From positions 191,001 through 255,000 of the forward strand of contig NZ_FXDJ01000008.1 in the NCBI RefSeq assembly GCF_900178525.1: 64,000 nt of DNA, in the 5' to 3' direction. This DNA comes from Massilibacteroides vaginae. Its GTDB lineage: Bacteria > Bacteroidota > Bacteroidia > Bacteroidales > Tannerellaceae. This document shows, one piece after another, positions 54,426 through 62,843 of the stretch. The notes beneath the pieces are model-generated. The model did no database searches and was not told the DNA's origin. It saw nothing but the letters and a program-made list of their open reading frames with translations. Position 1 is the first letter of the stretch. Every line of letters begins with the position of its first letter. Made by a program: the position numbers and the translations under genes.

Positions 54426-55361
54426 ATGAAAAAAGTAATGTTAGGCTTTGTAGCATGTGCCTTTGTTTTAACAAGCTGCTCACAGAATGATATTTTAGAG
54501 AATACAAATGAAGCGAATGCAATCAGCTTCAGCAACCTGAATGACCGGGTAACGAAAGCAGCAAACGACAATACAGATGATTATGCTGTTTATGCTATCC
54601 GTTCAAACGCAACAGACGTATGGTTTATGAACAATATCAAGGTTTCAGGAGCAGACGATACATATTCTCCCTTGCAATATTGGCCTACCGGAGGAGCTAC
54701 CGTTAATTTCTATGCATTTGCCCCATACCCCGGTGGAGCAGTTGTAAGCTCTGCAATCGCAGACTCTTTGGCCTTTACCTATACGGTTCCTACAAATGCT
54801 GATGAAGATTTCACAATTGCAACCCCGGTTAGGGGCGCTACATCTGGTGGAGCATCTACACCGGTTGCATTATCCTTCAATCACATGTTAACTAAAATAA
54901 CAATCGAAGCTGATTTAAAACAAGAGTTGAAAGATGCCGGTTATAGCATTACTTTTGCTTCTGCAACGTTGGGTGTTCCCTATAAAAAAGGAACCGGCAA
55001 GCTAACAACTACTCCTATAGTTGATTTGACAGCGGAAAAAGATACCGCTACATATACAGGAGCAAAGACTTATATGTTCATACCTCAAATATCAACCGGA
55101 ACGACTCTTCAATTAAACAATGTAGTTATTAATCACAATGGCGTAGAATATTGGAGCGGAGACTTGAAGGCATATAGAGTAGTAACAGGCAATATTGCAG
55201 CCGATAAATTTAAACGTAATACGCATTATACTATTGTTTTCACAATTGATCAGAATGCTGATAGCCCTACAGATGGCCCTGTATTCGGTGAAGCAATAGA
55301 ATTCAGTTCCTCAGTGGCAGCAAACTGGGATTCTGCTAACGTACCTGTTGAACAACCCTAA
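54426..55361 (+). CDS. Fimbrillin-family lipoprotein (major-subunit candidate)
   Basis: 311 residues from ATG 54426, which has an A-rich leader; a longer frame from 54336 overlaps the previous gene. Lipoprotein signal MKKVMLGFVACAFVLTSC with lipobox LTSC. The body shows the fimbrillin layout: an AISFSNLNDRVTKA-type first strand with an Arg/Lys that could be the gingipain-like processing region, YSPLQYWPTGGATVNFYAFAPYP, LSFNHMLTKITIEADLK and MFIPQIS. FimA-type subunits are exported as lipoproteins, trimmed, and joined by strand exchange. Two are encoded here, so this may be the shaft subunit and the next one an accessory (inference). Confidence 0.85.
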   Translation: MKKVMLGFVACAFVLTSCSQNDILENTNEANAISFSNLNDRVTKAANDNTDDYAVYAIRSNATDVWFMNNIKVSGADDTYSPLQYWPTGGATVNFYAFAPYPGGAVVSSAIADSLAFTYTVPTNADEDFTIATPVRGATSGGASTPVALSFNHMLTKITIEADLKQELKDAGYSITFASATLGVPYKKGTGKLTTTPIVDLTAEKDTATYTGAKTYMFIPQISTGTTLQLNNVVINHNGVEYWSGDLKAYRVVTGNIAADKFKRNTHYTIVFTIDQNADSPTDGPVFGEAIEFSSSVAANWDSANVPVEQP

Positions 55362-55375
55362 TCCCTGAAATCTAT

Positions 55376-55413
55376 TTCGAAAGAGCGTACTATACCAATT
55401 ACGCTCTTTCGAA
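55376..55413. terminator. Perfect 14-bp hairpin after the fimbrillin gene
   Basis: TTCGAAAGAGCGTA (55376-55389) and TACGCTCTTTCGAA (55400-55413) pair perfectly around a 10-nt loop. No T-run follows, so it may be an mRNA 3'-end stabiliser or a partial terminator that lowers expression of the downstream genes. Confidence 0.6.
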
Positions 55414-55436
55414 AACTCTTGATCTAAAAATATTTT

Positions 55437-55619
55437 AATTAGTACTTAATTCTTTTATAATAGTACTTAATTTCATTTATATAGTATATTTCTCTTTTTC
55501 CATATATATAGAAAAACAGTTTGACAGCTGTGGAAAAACTTTACCACAGTTATAGAAAATATTTTCTACAACTGTAGAAAAAGAAAAAGAAAGGTTATCC
55601 GGAAAAAAATATAGGTATA
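55437..55619 (+). repeat. Inverted composite repeat with four 22-bp palindromes (copy B3)
   Basis: This is the reverse orientation of B1. Four 22-bp units start at 55495, 55517, 55539 and 55561. A core AGAAAGGTTAT starts at 55588 and a degenerate one at 55609 (21 bp later); on the left ATATAGTATAT starts at 55479. The distance 55479-55588 is 109 bp (21 + 4 x 22), as in B1. Further left, TAGTACTTAATT occurs at 55440 and 55461, again 21 bp apart, so the phasing continues in diverged units. It lies between two fimbrillin genes of one locus (316-bp gap, no other gene). Confidence 0.82.
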
Positions 55620-55677
55620 GATTGTTTTAATAAACAATACAAAGAATAATTCAATAGAAATAAGACCAACCAAAGGA

Positions 55678-56679
55678 ATGAAACGTTTATTATTAATAGT
55701 ATGGACTGCCCTATCCGTCATTTCATGTAACAAGGTATCCAACGAAGGTGATACAAATTCCACTTTACTTAGTTTCGGCGCAAAAGAAGCCGTGTGGACT
55801 ACTACCCGTGGATTCGATTATACCGGAGATTCAGGCAACCCTATACCGGATATGTTGGTGTATGGCTATTATACCGGAACAAAGAAATGGGCAGCTGAGC
55901 GTACTCCTGCATTCCCCTTATTTATGAACGCAACGGTGGTAAACAACTCCTCGGGAACATGGACTTATAGTCCGCCGCACTACTTCCACCCTACCGGATA
56001 TCACTCCTTCTTTGCCTTTGCACCCTATCTGTTGGTTGCGGCAGACAGTCGTAACGACTTTTATTTTCCGATATCTTCCGAAACACCTGTTTTAAAATAC
56101 CATTTGCCTGATGACATAAATAATCACGAAGACCTTCTCTTTGGATATAATACGGATATTGAAAATGGAACAAACGTTGTTGATATAGCGTTTAAACACA
56201 TAACCTCCAAAATAACATTTAGTGCCCGTGTGGCTGCCGGATATACTTCAACGGTAAAGATCAACTCAATTTTACTCAACAATATATATACAGAAGCTAC
56301 AGCCGGAGTCGAAAACATATCCGGTTCGTTAGACATTGTATGGGGCAACTACAACGATCGGCGTATTGTTGCTGCTACTAAAAATAATCACGGATTAAAA
56401 GATATTGTATTGACAACCACTATGCAAACAATATCGGAAAAAGCCATATACATGATTCCACAGGAAATCACAACAGAAACATCGCTTACATTATCTGTTT
56501 CTGAAATTTCAGGTGGTACAGAAAGAACTTATTCAAAAACATTTTATCTCGGAGCTACAACCTGGTTGCCGGGAAAGGAACTTAATTTCCAGATCACCTA
56601 CAATGCTGCCGGAACTGAGATTTTATTATTAGTAGATCCCGGAACGGGCGATCCGGAATCATTAACTCCTATTGCATAA
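55678..56679 (+). CDS. Fimbrillin-family lipoprotein (accessory-subunit candidate)
   Basis: 333 residues with lipobox VISC (MKRLLLIVWTALSVISC). The sequence has the fimbrillin pattern: LLSFGAKEAVWTTTRGFDY, YSPPHYFHPTGYHSFFAFAPY, VDIAFKHITSKITFSARV, MIPQEI and a final LPGKELNFQITYNAA. It is related to, but clearly diverged from, the preceding fimbrillin. A composite repeat separates them. It precedes the giant secreted protein gene by 15 bp, so the two are co-transcribed. Confidence 0.85.
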   Translation: MKRLLLIVWTALSVISCNKVSNEGDTNSTLLSFGAKEAVWTTTRGFDYTGDSGNPIPDMLVYGYYTGTKKWAAERTPAFPLFMNATVVNNSSGTWTYSPPHYFHPTGYHSFFAFAPYLLVAADSRNDFYFPISSETPVLKYHLPDDINNHEDLLFGYNTDIENGTNVVDIAFKHITSKITFSARVAAGYTSTVKINSILLNNIYTEATAGVENISGSLDIVWGNYNDRRIVAATKNNHGLKDIVLTTTMQTISEKAIYMIPQEITTETSLTLSVSEISGGTERTYSKTFYLGATTWLPGKELNFQITYNAAGTEILLLVDPGTGDPESLTPIA

Positions 56680-56694
56680 TAGGCTTCATTGAAA

Positions 56695-59600
56695 ATGGAA
56701 AAGATGATGAAAATACAGAACTTCATACAGAATAGGTTTCAGCTAAACCGAATTATACGTTTACTGCTTATTCCTCTTTTTGGTATAGTGGGGATAACTT
56801 CCGTAGCGGGACAGGCTATAAACATAGTAGACTATGTAACCCCCGGATCGTTCACCTATACTGTGCCAAACGGTGTAACCGAACTGGTAGTAGAATGTTG
56901 GGGCGGCGGTGGCGGCGGAAGTGCTGCCATCGGTATGCAACTGGAAACGCCTGCTCCGGGAGCCGGTGGTGGCGGCGGTGCTCACTCCCATAGTGTGATA
57001 AAAGTTACTCCGGGACAAACCTTATATGTAATAGTGGGTGCCGGAGGTGCCGGGGGTATCAGTCCTTACAACAATGATGGCGGTGAAGGACAGCCGGGAC
57101 AAAAAACGATTGTTCGGAATGCGAATGGCGAAGAGCTTGTTGTAGCCGATGGAGGACGAGGAGCTACTTTTCGCAGATTGATTCATGGAGGAAGCAGAGG
57201 TGGAGACGGAGGTGGTTATATCGGGTCTAAAGGAACTGTAATCCATACAGGCGGAAAAGGAGCTGATGCAGGCACTAACTATTCGGGAGCCGGAGGTGGT
57301 GCCGGGGGGCGAACGCATGAAGGCTATAATGCAGATGGTATAAATGCCGGAAGCGCCGGAAGTTGTTATTGTGGAATTCCAGGTGCCGGGGGAGCCGGCC
57401 GGAATACGACAGGAACCGGAAATCCCGGTATAAACACAATAAATCCAAACAGAGGAGTTGTTTATTCGGGCGGCGGTGGCGGCGGTGGTTTTGATGAGTT
57501 TTGGCACACGGCCATCGGAGGGAAAGGAGCCAATGGACATATACGTATCAAAGAGCAGCAGGTAATGGAAGAAATCAAGGGAACTCCCTACATGGAGGTT
57601 GGTGAAACAATCCAGTTGACCCCTCCTTTTTCCGGAGGAGAGTGGAGAAGTTCGCTTGTAGAAATCGCTACGGTAGATTCTACCGGATTAGTGAAAGGAC
57701 TTTCTGTCGGAGAAACAATTATTACTTATTCAAGAGGAAACTTTCTCAGCAATCAGTCTACGGAATTTCATCTGTTCGTATATCCCAAAGGGCAGAGCAT
57801 CTCCATCACCGGATTGAGGAGTTATTGTGCTAATGGTACTAACCATATAGACCTGGAGGCATCTAATCATATGGGAGGCGATGTGTTTTGGTATTGGACA
57901 GGGCCCAATGGTTTTACATCGGCAACTGCCGGATTTATTCGCCCGGCCACAGAGGCGAACGCCGGAACATATACGGTAACAGCAAGTAGGTTGGCTACAG
58001 GCACCGCAGGACAAAATCTGATTATTAATGGTGACTTTGAACGCGGAAACAGTGGGTTTACATCAAATTATCGTGAAACGCCACATTCGCAAAACGGAGA
58101 ATATTATGTTGGAACAAAACCAATAGTATGGGGATTTTCCGGATGCGACGACCATACATCAGGCATTGGCAACTATATTAGCTTACGTGGAACCCCTAAA
58201 ACAGGGCGTACCCTGTGGAAACAAACAGTTAATAACCTAAAGCCAAACACGAACTATCAGTTCACTTATTGGATGCAGTCCATGCAATACGCCCAGACCC
58301 CTATTCCTCAAAATCTTAAGATACAGGCGCAGATTGCAGGCAAGAATATAGGAGCTGTTTTTTCCAAAGAATCATCAAAAACCTGCCATGGTTGGACCGG
58401 ATTTGTGTACAACTGGAACTCGGGCACAAATACATCTGCTGAGATTAGTTTGAACCTCCATGAAACAATGAGTGAAGATTTTCAGATCGGATTAGATGAT
58501 ATCTCATTAAGGGAAATTGATTCGGGAGAGTTTGCGGTTATTACAGCCAATGTTGAAGTTCAGATTGGAACTTCATTCGTACCAAAAATTAAACTGATAT
58601 CAACACCCGAAATCCCTTTAGTCGGTAAAAAGAATACATTTTTAGCTTCAACCGAATTTGCCGGTTTGGATCCTACCTACAAATGGTATGTAAACGGTTT
58701 GGTGGTTAGTGCAGATAAAAAACTGATAACGTATACCTCTTCAACCCTAAAAGAAGGTGATAAGGTAATGTGCGAGTTAATACCCGATATAGGCTGTGCA
58801 ATGCCCGGACCTTTTTATTCTGATATAATCACAGTACAAGGCAGTGATAAAAATTACTGGTTGGGTTATACTTCAAGTCAGTGGTTTGTAATCGACAACT
58901 GGACTAAACTAAGAGTGCCATTCCCGATGGAAGACGTTGAATTTGCAACCTTAGAAAACAGTGGAAAAGAAGCTCAAAGAGATTTAGAAACTACCGAGCC
59001 TGAAGTAACGATAAAAGATTACATCAATAAAACAGATAAAAAACTAATCATTGCACCGGAAACATCATTAACGATAACCGGAAATATCGACACGAACGAT
59101 GAAAACAAAATCTTGATTCAAGCGTCTGACGGAATGCCAAACGGATCGTTAATAATACCCAACACCACAGCCCCGTTAGCTACGGTAGAGATGTGGTCGA
59201 AAGCATGGATAGAGAATGAGGCTGCTTCGGACAATAAAATGAAATGGCAATATTTCGGTATTCCGGTTACAAACCTAAGTGCCGCTGCTCCGACATTTTC
59301 CGGTGCTTATGTTCGCGAATACGACGAAGTAAAGGCAACTACAACCCCCGGTTCTCAGTGGAATGCATTAAATGGAAGTTCCGCTATGGCCCCTTTTGCA
59401 GGATACGAAATAACGCAGCCCCAGCCTAAGAAATACAGTATAAGCGGTACATTGGTAAAAGAACGTTTCTCGAAAGTGCTGTCTGTAACAAACAATTCCT
59501 ACTATAAAGGCCAACATATCTTCTCCAATCCTTATTCCGCCGCGATTGACATAAACAAGATGTCTTTCGGTAGTGCTTTGGATTCAACGATATACCTCTA

Positions 59601-60498
59601 CAATACAGGAAGCTATGCCGAGTGGACAGAAGGCGTACGCAATAGCGGATTAGGAGGAAGCTATACAGCCGTGCCCCAACACCAAGCAACAACCATGGGG
59701 ATAAATATACCTTCTATGCAAGGTTTTTTAGTGCGCGTACTAAAAGGAGAAGGATCAGAAATCGACAGAACCTTGAGTTTCGACTATTCGGCGGTTGTTA
59801 AAAATACAAATTCTTTAAGATCAGCCGTAAATAAAACCTATCTGAAAGCCACACTTGTAAGTAACCATTACACAGATCAGGCTTGGTTATTCGAAGAGTC
59901 ACATTGCACAACCGGCTTCGATAACGGTTGGGATGGATTTAAACTGTTTTCATCTGCTGTTAACGCGCAATTCTATATAACAGGGAAAGGAGAAAACTAT
60001 CAGGTGAGCTCTACGGATAGCATTGAAGGTACATGTTTTGGTTTTCATGCAGGAGAAAAAGATACAATCTACAAACTTCTTTTTGAAACAAAAAATTTAA
60101 GTCTGCAATATGATTCACTGTTTTTAATTGACCTTGAAACAGGAATAGCAACAGACCTTCTTTTGACCGATAGTGTTACCTACGAATTTACAGCCGTTCC
60201 GGGTATAAAAACAACAGAACGCTTTAAGATAACCTCAAATCCGGCTAAAGACACCATAGAAACAACCTTGAATGGTATCTCTGTATATGTAAACAACCAA
60301 ACAGTTTACGTAAACAACCAAAACACAGAAGCCGGACAATTCATCATTTATGATTTACAAGGACGCATGGTATCACCAGCCCATAAATTCGCAGCCAACA
60401 CCCTTACAGCAACCCCCGTATCACTAATGCCGGGAATATACATCATCAAACTAACAACCGGAAAAAAAGAAAAAATGACCAAAGTCATCTATCGTTAA
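56695..60498 (+). CDS. Large glycine-rich surface protein with type IX secretion tail
   Basis: 1267 residues from ATG 56695 (ATG 56707 is also possible; the longer TTG is unlikely). A signal peptide (about 20-45, LLLIPLFGIVGITSVAGQ) is followed by a Gly-rich region (about 70-280) with strands like FTYTVPNGVTELVVECWGGG, then a Big_2-like Ig domain (GEWRSSLVEIATVDSTGLVKGLSVG), a PKD/Ig-like domain (WTGPNGFTSATAGF), a carbohydrate-binding-like region (LIINGDFERGN, WKQTVNNLKPNTNYQFTYWM) and a parallel-beta-like region. The C-terminus (about 1180-1267) fits the T9SS type A sorting domain: FIIYDLQGRMVSP, MPGIYIIKLTTGKKEKMTKVIYR. A tandem VYVNNQT/VYVNNQN precedes it. In this locus it could be a fimbrial tip adhesin (inference). 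Confidence 0.85.
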   Translation: MEKMMKIQNFIQNRFQLNRIIRLLLIPLFGIVGITSVAGQAINIVDYVTPGSFTYTVPNGVTELVVECWGGGGGGSAAIGMQLETPAPGAGGGGGAHSHSVIKVTPGQTLYVIVGAGGAGGISPYNNDGGEGQPGQKTIVRNANGEELVVADGGRGATFRRLIHGGSRGGDGGGYIGSKGTVIHTGGKGADAGTNYSGAGGGAGGRTHEGYNADGINAGSAGSCYCGIPGAGGAGRNTTGTGNPGINTINPNRGVVYSGGGGGGGFDEFWHTAIGGKGANGHIRIKEQQVMEEIKGTPYMEVGETIQLTPPFSGGEWRSSLVEIATVDSTGLVKGLSVGETIITYSRGNFLSNQSTEFHLFVYPKGQSISITGLRSYCANGTNHIDLEASNHMGGDVFWYWTGPNGFTSATAGFIRPATEANAGTYTVTASRLATGTAGQNLIINGDFERGNSGFTSNYRETPHSQNGEYYVGTKPIVWGFSGCDDHTSGIGNYISLRGTPKTGRTLWKQTVNNLKPNTNYQFTYWMQSMQYAQTPIPQNLKIQAQIAGKNIGAVFSKESSKTCHGWTGFVYNWNSGTNTSAEISLNLHETMSEDFQIGLDDISLREIDSGEFAVITANVEVQIGTSFVPKIKLISTPEIPLVGKKNTFLASTEFAGLDPTYKWYVNGLVVSADKKLITYTSSTLKEGDKVMCELIPDIGCAMPGPFYSDIITVQGSDKNYWLGYTSSQWFVIDNWTKLRVPFPMEDVEFATLENSGKEAQRDLETTEPEVTIKDYINKTDKKLIIAPETSLTITGNIDTNDENKILIQASDGMPNGSLIIPNTTAPLATVEMWSKAWIENEAASDNKMKWQYFGIPVTNLSAAAPTFSGAYVREYDEVKATTTPGSQWNALNGSSAMAPFAGYEITQPQPKKYSISGTLVKERFSKVLSVTNNSYYKGQHIFSNPYSAAIDINKMSFGSALDSTIYLYNTGSYAEWTEGVRNSGLGGSYTAVPQHQATTMGINIPSMQGFLVRVLKGEGSEIDRTLSFDYSAVVKNTNSLRSAVNKTYLKATLVSNHYTDQAWLFEESHCTTGFDNGWDGFKLFSSAVNAQFYITGKGENYQVSSTDSIEGTCFGFHAGEKDTIYKLLFETKNLSLQYDSLFLIDLETGIATDLLLTDSVTYEFTAVPGIKTTERFKITSNPAKDTIETTLNGISVYVNNQTVYVNNQNTEAGQFIIYDLQGRMVSPAHKFAANTLTATPVSLMPGIYIIKLTTGKKEKMTKVIYR

Positions 60499-60507
60499 CC
60501 AATCGCA

Positions 60508-60546
60508 AAACAAGCAACAACCCCTTTTTGGTGTTATTGCTTGTTT
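60508..60546 (+). terminator. Rho-independent terminator after the large surface protein
   Basis: AAACAAGCAACAAC (60508-60521) pairs with GTTATTGCTTGTTT (60533-60546) with one wobble, around a T-rich loop, followed by a T-rich tail. Confidence 0.75.
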
Positions 60547-60596
60547 GTTTTGTTAATAATTATTCTTAACAAACCTGATTTTCAACACAAAAATAC

Positions 60597-60670
60597 ATAA
60601 AGGATATTTTCCGAAAAATATCCTTTATTTTTGAAAAAATAAAGGATATGTATAAAAAGATAAAGGATGT
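60597..60670 (+). repeat. 21-bp-phased array with inverted second unit (copy A4)
   Basis: Cores start at 60597, 60618, 60639 and 60660, 21 bp apart, but the second is inverted (ATATCCTTTAT). Units 1 and 2 thus form a perfect 14-bp stem (60597-60610 with 60615-60628) closed by the tetraloop CCGA. It lies in the 324-bp gap before the xanthine permease gene. The rest of the gap holds only the terminator and a promoter box. Confidence 0.85.
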
Positions 60671-60737
60671 ATTTTGGGAGAGGCATTGTGTTGTGTAATA
60701 AAAACTGCTACAAGTCGCTTTGAGAAACTTTTTTTGC

Positions 60738-60745
60738 TAATTTTG
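60738..60745 (+). promoter_or_regulatory. -7 box of the xanthine permease-xpt operon
   Basis: TAATTTTG matches TAnnTTTG. TTTG at 60719-60722 is a possible -33, with a spacer of 15 bp, shorter than usual. No purine-riboswitch fold was recognised in the leader. Confidence 0.45.
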
Positions 60746-60822
60746 CGGTTTATTTAAAAATACGGTAGAACTGATCGGGTTGTATCGGACTTTAGAACTC
60801 AAAATAACAAAAGATAAACACT

Positions 60823-62199
60823 ATGGGCATGAAAAATGACAATTTGGAAATGGTGGATGATTTTCAACCTGTTCAACAAACGGATTTGATTTATGGTATT
60901 GATGATCGTCCGCCATTTAAAGATGCTTTTTTTGCCGCTCTACAACATCTTTTAGCCATTTTTGTGGCTATTATCACTCCTCCTCTTATTATAGCCGGGG
61001 CTTTAGGGCTGGATTTGGAAACAACAAGCTTTTTAGTGTCTATGGCTTTGTTTATATCCGGTATCTCTACTTTTATACAGTGTAAGCGTGTTGGCCCGAT
61101 GGGGTGCGGACTTCTTTGTATTCAGGGAACGAGTTTTTCTTTTATCGGTCCGATTATTACGGCAGGACTTGCCGGTGGGCTTCCTCTAATATTTGGTGTT
61201 TGTATTGCTGCTGCTCCATTTGAAATGATTATTAGTCGTACGTTTAAATACATGCGTACTATTATAACACCGTTGGTTTCCGGAATTGTAGTGTTGCTAA
61301 TCGGGCTTAGTTTGGTTAAGGTTGGTATCGTTTCTTGCGGAGGTGGTTATGGTGCTATGGAAAACGGTACGTTTGGGAGTTTGAAAAATATAGGTATTGC
61401 TGCTACTGTTTTATTTAGTGTACTGTTTTTTAACAGGAGTAAAAATAAATATCTGAGAATGAGTTCGATTGTTTTAGGGCTTGTTTTGGGATATGGACTT
61501 GCTTTTGCTTTGGGAATGGTGGATATGACAGCTGCTTCATCTCAGAATCTGGGCGGATTTACTGTTCCGGTTCCTTTTAAATATGGACTTGATTTCAGCT
61601 TTTCTTCGTTTCTGGCAATTGGATTGGTTTATTTAATCACTGCTATCGAGGCCACCGGTGATGTTACGGCTAATTCGATGATTTCAGGAAAACCTATTGA
61701 GGGTGAAACCTATGTTAAACGCGTATCAGGTGGAGTTTTAGCTGATGGTTTTAATTCAATTATTGCAGGTGTCTTTAATTCGTTTCCAACCTCTATTTTT
61801 GCACAGAACAATGGAATTATTCAATTAACCGGAGTTGCAAGCCGTTATGTTGGTTATTATATTGCAGGAATGTTAGTGCTGCTGGGCTTATTTCCGGTTG
61901 TAGGAGTGGTTTTCTCGATGATGCCGGACCCGGTTTTAGGAGGTGCTACTTTGTTGATGTTTGGAACTGTTGCCGCAGCCGGAATACGCATTATTGCTTC
62001 ACAGGAAATCAACCGCAAGGCTACATTGGTATTGGCGGTAAGTTTGTCGCTGGGATTAGGAGTTGAATTAATGCCGGGTATTTTGGATACTGCCCCCGAG
62101 TTTGTGAAAGGGCTTTTTGCTTCCGGCATTACAACAGGCGGACTGGCTGCTATCCTTGCAAATATTTTTATACAGGTTAAAGAAGATAAAGTAGCATAA
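60823..62199 (+). CDS. Xanthine/purine permease, NCS2 family
   Basis: 458 residues, 14 predicted transmembrane helices. Motifs: [16 protein letters not shown] at helix 1, [15 protein letters not shown] (helix 3), [18 protein letters not shown] (the NCS2 helix-8 acidic motif) and [31 protein letters not shown]. These and the length fit the xanthine/uric acid branch rather than uracil, and xpt 10 bp downstream makes xanthine uptake the likely role. The gene is on the plus strand with its own promoter. Confidence 0.92.
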   Translation: MGMKNDNLEMVDDFQPVQQTDLIYGIDDRPPFKDAFFAALQHLLAIFVAIITPPLIIAGALGLDLETTSFLVSMALFISGISTFIQCKRVGPMGCGLLCIQGTSFSFIGPIITAGLAGGLPLIFGVCIAAAPFEMIISRTFKYMRTIITPLVSGIVVLLIGLSLVKVGIVSCGGGYGAMENGTFGSLKNIGIAATVLFSVLFFNRSKNKYLRMSSIVLGLVLGYGLAFALGMVDMTAASSQNLGGFTVPVPFKYGLDFSFSSFLAIGLVYLITAIEATGDVTANSMISGKPIEGETYVKRVSGGVLADGFNSIIAGVFNSFPTSIFAQNNGIIQLTGVASRYVGYYIAGMLVLLGLFPVVGVVFSMMPDPVLGGATLLMFGTVAAAGIRIIASQEINRKATLVLAVSLSLGLGVELMPGILDTAPEFVKGLFASGITTGGLAAILANIFIQVKEDKVA

Positions 62200-62209
62200 A
62201 AACACAAAT

Positions 62210-62776
62210 ATGGAATTACTTAAACGACGCATTGAGCAAGATGGTAAATGTTATGAAGGCGGAATTCTTAAGGTAGATAGCTTCATTAACCATCAAATGG
62301 ACCCGCGGCTAATGTACCACATTGCTGAAGAGTTTGTAAAGAGATTCGAAGGTGTAAAGATTAATAAAATAGTAACCATTGAGGCAAGTGGAATAGCTCC
62401 TGCTATTTTAGTAGGGTATGTTATGAATCTGCCGGTTGTATTTGTGAAGAAAAAGCAACCTAAAACAATGGAAAATATGCTTACCACTACGATTCATTCT
62501 TTCACGAAAGATCGTGATTACACCGTGTGTATAAGTAATAATTTTCTTCAACCGGAAGATCATATTCTTTTTGTTGATGACTTCCTGGCTTATGGCAATG
62601 CTGCTCTTGGTATGATAGATCTTGTGCAGCAATCAGGTGCTACTCTTGCCGGTATGGGCTTTATCATCGAAAAAGCGTTTCAGGATGGCGGTAAAATTTT
62701 AAGAGAAAAAGGTGTAAGGGTTGAAAGTCTGGCAATCATTGATGATTTATCCGACTGCAAAATCGTTATTCGCTGA
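62210..62776 (+). CDS. xpt: Xanthine phosphoribosyltransferase
   Basis: 188 residues. It converts xanthine and PRPP to XMP for purine salvage. The PRPP-binding loop is [17 protein letters not shown], preceded by [18 protein letters not shown] and [11 protein letters not shown], which match the Xpt family. The N-terminus [33 protein letters not shown] is also typical. It lies 10 bp after the permease gene, so uptake and salvage are co-regulated. Confidence 0.95.
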   Translation: MELLKRRIEQDGKCYEGGILKVDSFINHQMDPRLMYHIAEEFVKRFEGVKINKIVTIEASGIAPAILVGYVMNLPVVFVKKKQPKTMENMLTTTIHSFTKDRDYTVCISNNFLQPEDHILFVDDFLAYGNAALGMIDLVQQSGATLAGMGFIIEKAFQDGGKILREKGVRVESLAIIDDLSDCKIVIR

Positions 62777-62808
62777 ACATTGTAACTCTTAAAATAGTAT
62801 ATCTTTAG

Positions 62809-62816
62809 TATATTTG
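62809..62816 (+). promoter_or_regulatory. -7 box of the deacetylase/beta-lactamase-like fusion gene
   Basis: TATATTTG matches TAnnTTTG. An inverted repeat starts on its last base. Confidence 0.5.
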
Positions 62817-62838
62817 TATCTTACTTTAAATAAGATAC
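62816..62838 (+). other. Inverted repeat at the start of the leader
   Basis: GTATCTTA (62816-62823) and TAAGATAC (62831-62838) are perfect 8-bp arms around CTTTAAA. It lies where transcription should begin, 5 bp before the ATG at 62844. It resembles the arrangement at the men operon. Confidence 0.55.
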
Positions 62839-62843
62839 GGATT

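Noticed and set aside
56695-57560. Phage tail-fibre origin for the glycine-rich region
   Set aside because: The gene has a signal peptide, Ig-like domains and a type IX tail and sits in a fimbria-like locus with no phage genes.
60746-60822. Purine riboswitch in front of the xanthine permease gene
   Set aside because: The 80-nt leader is too short and AT-rich and shows no three-way-junction pattern.
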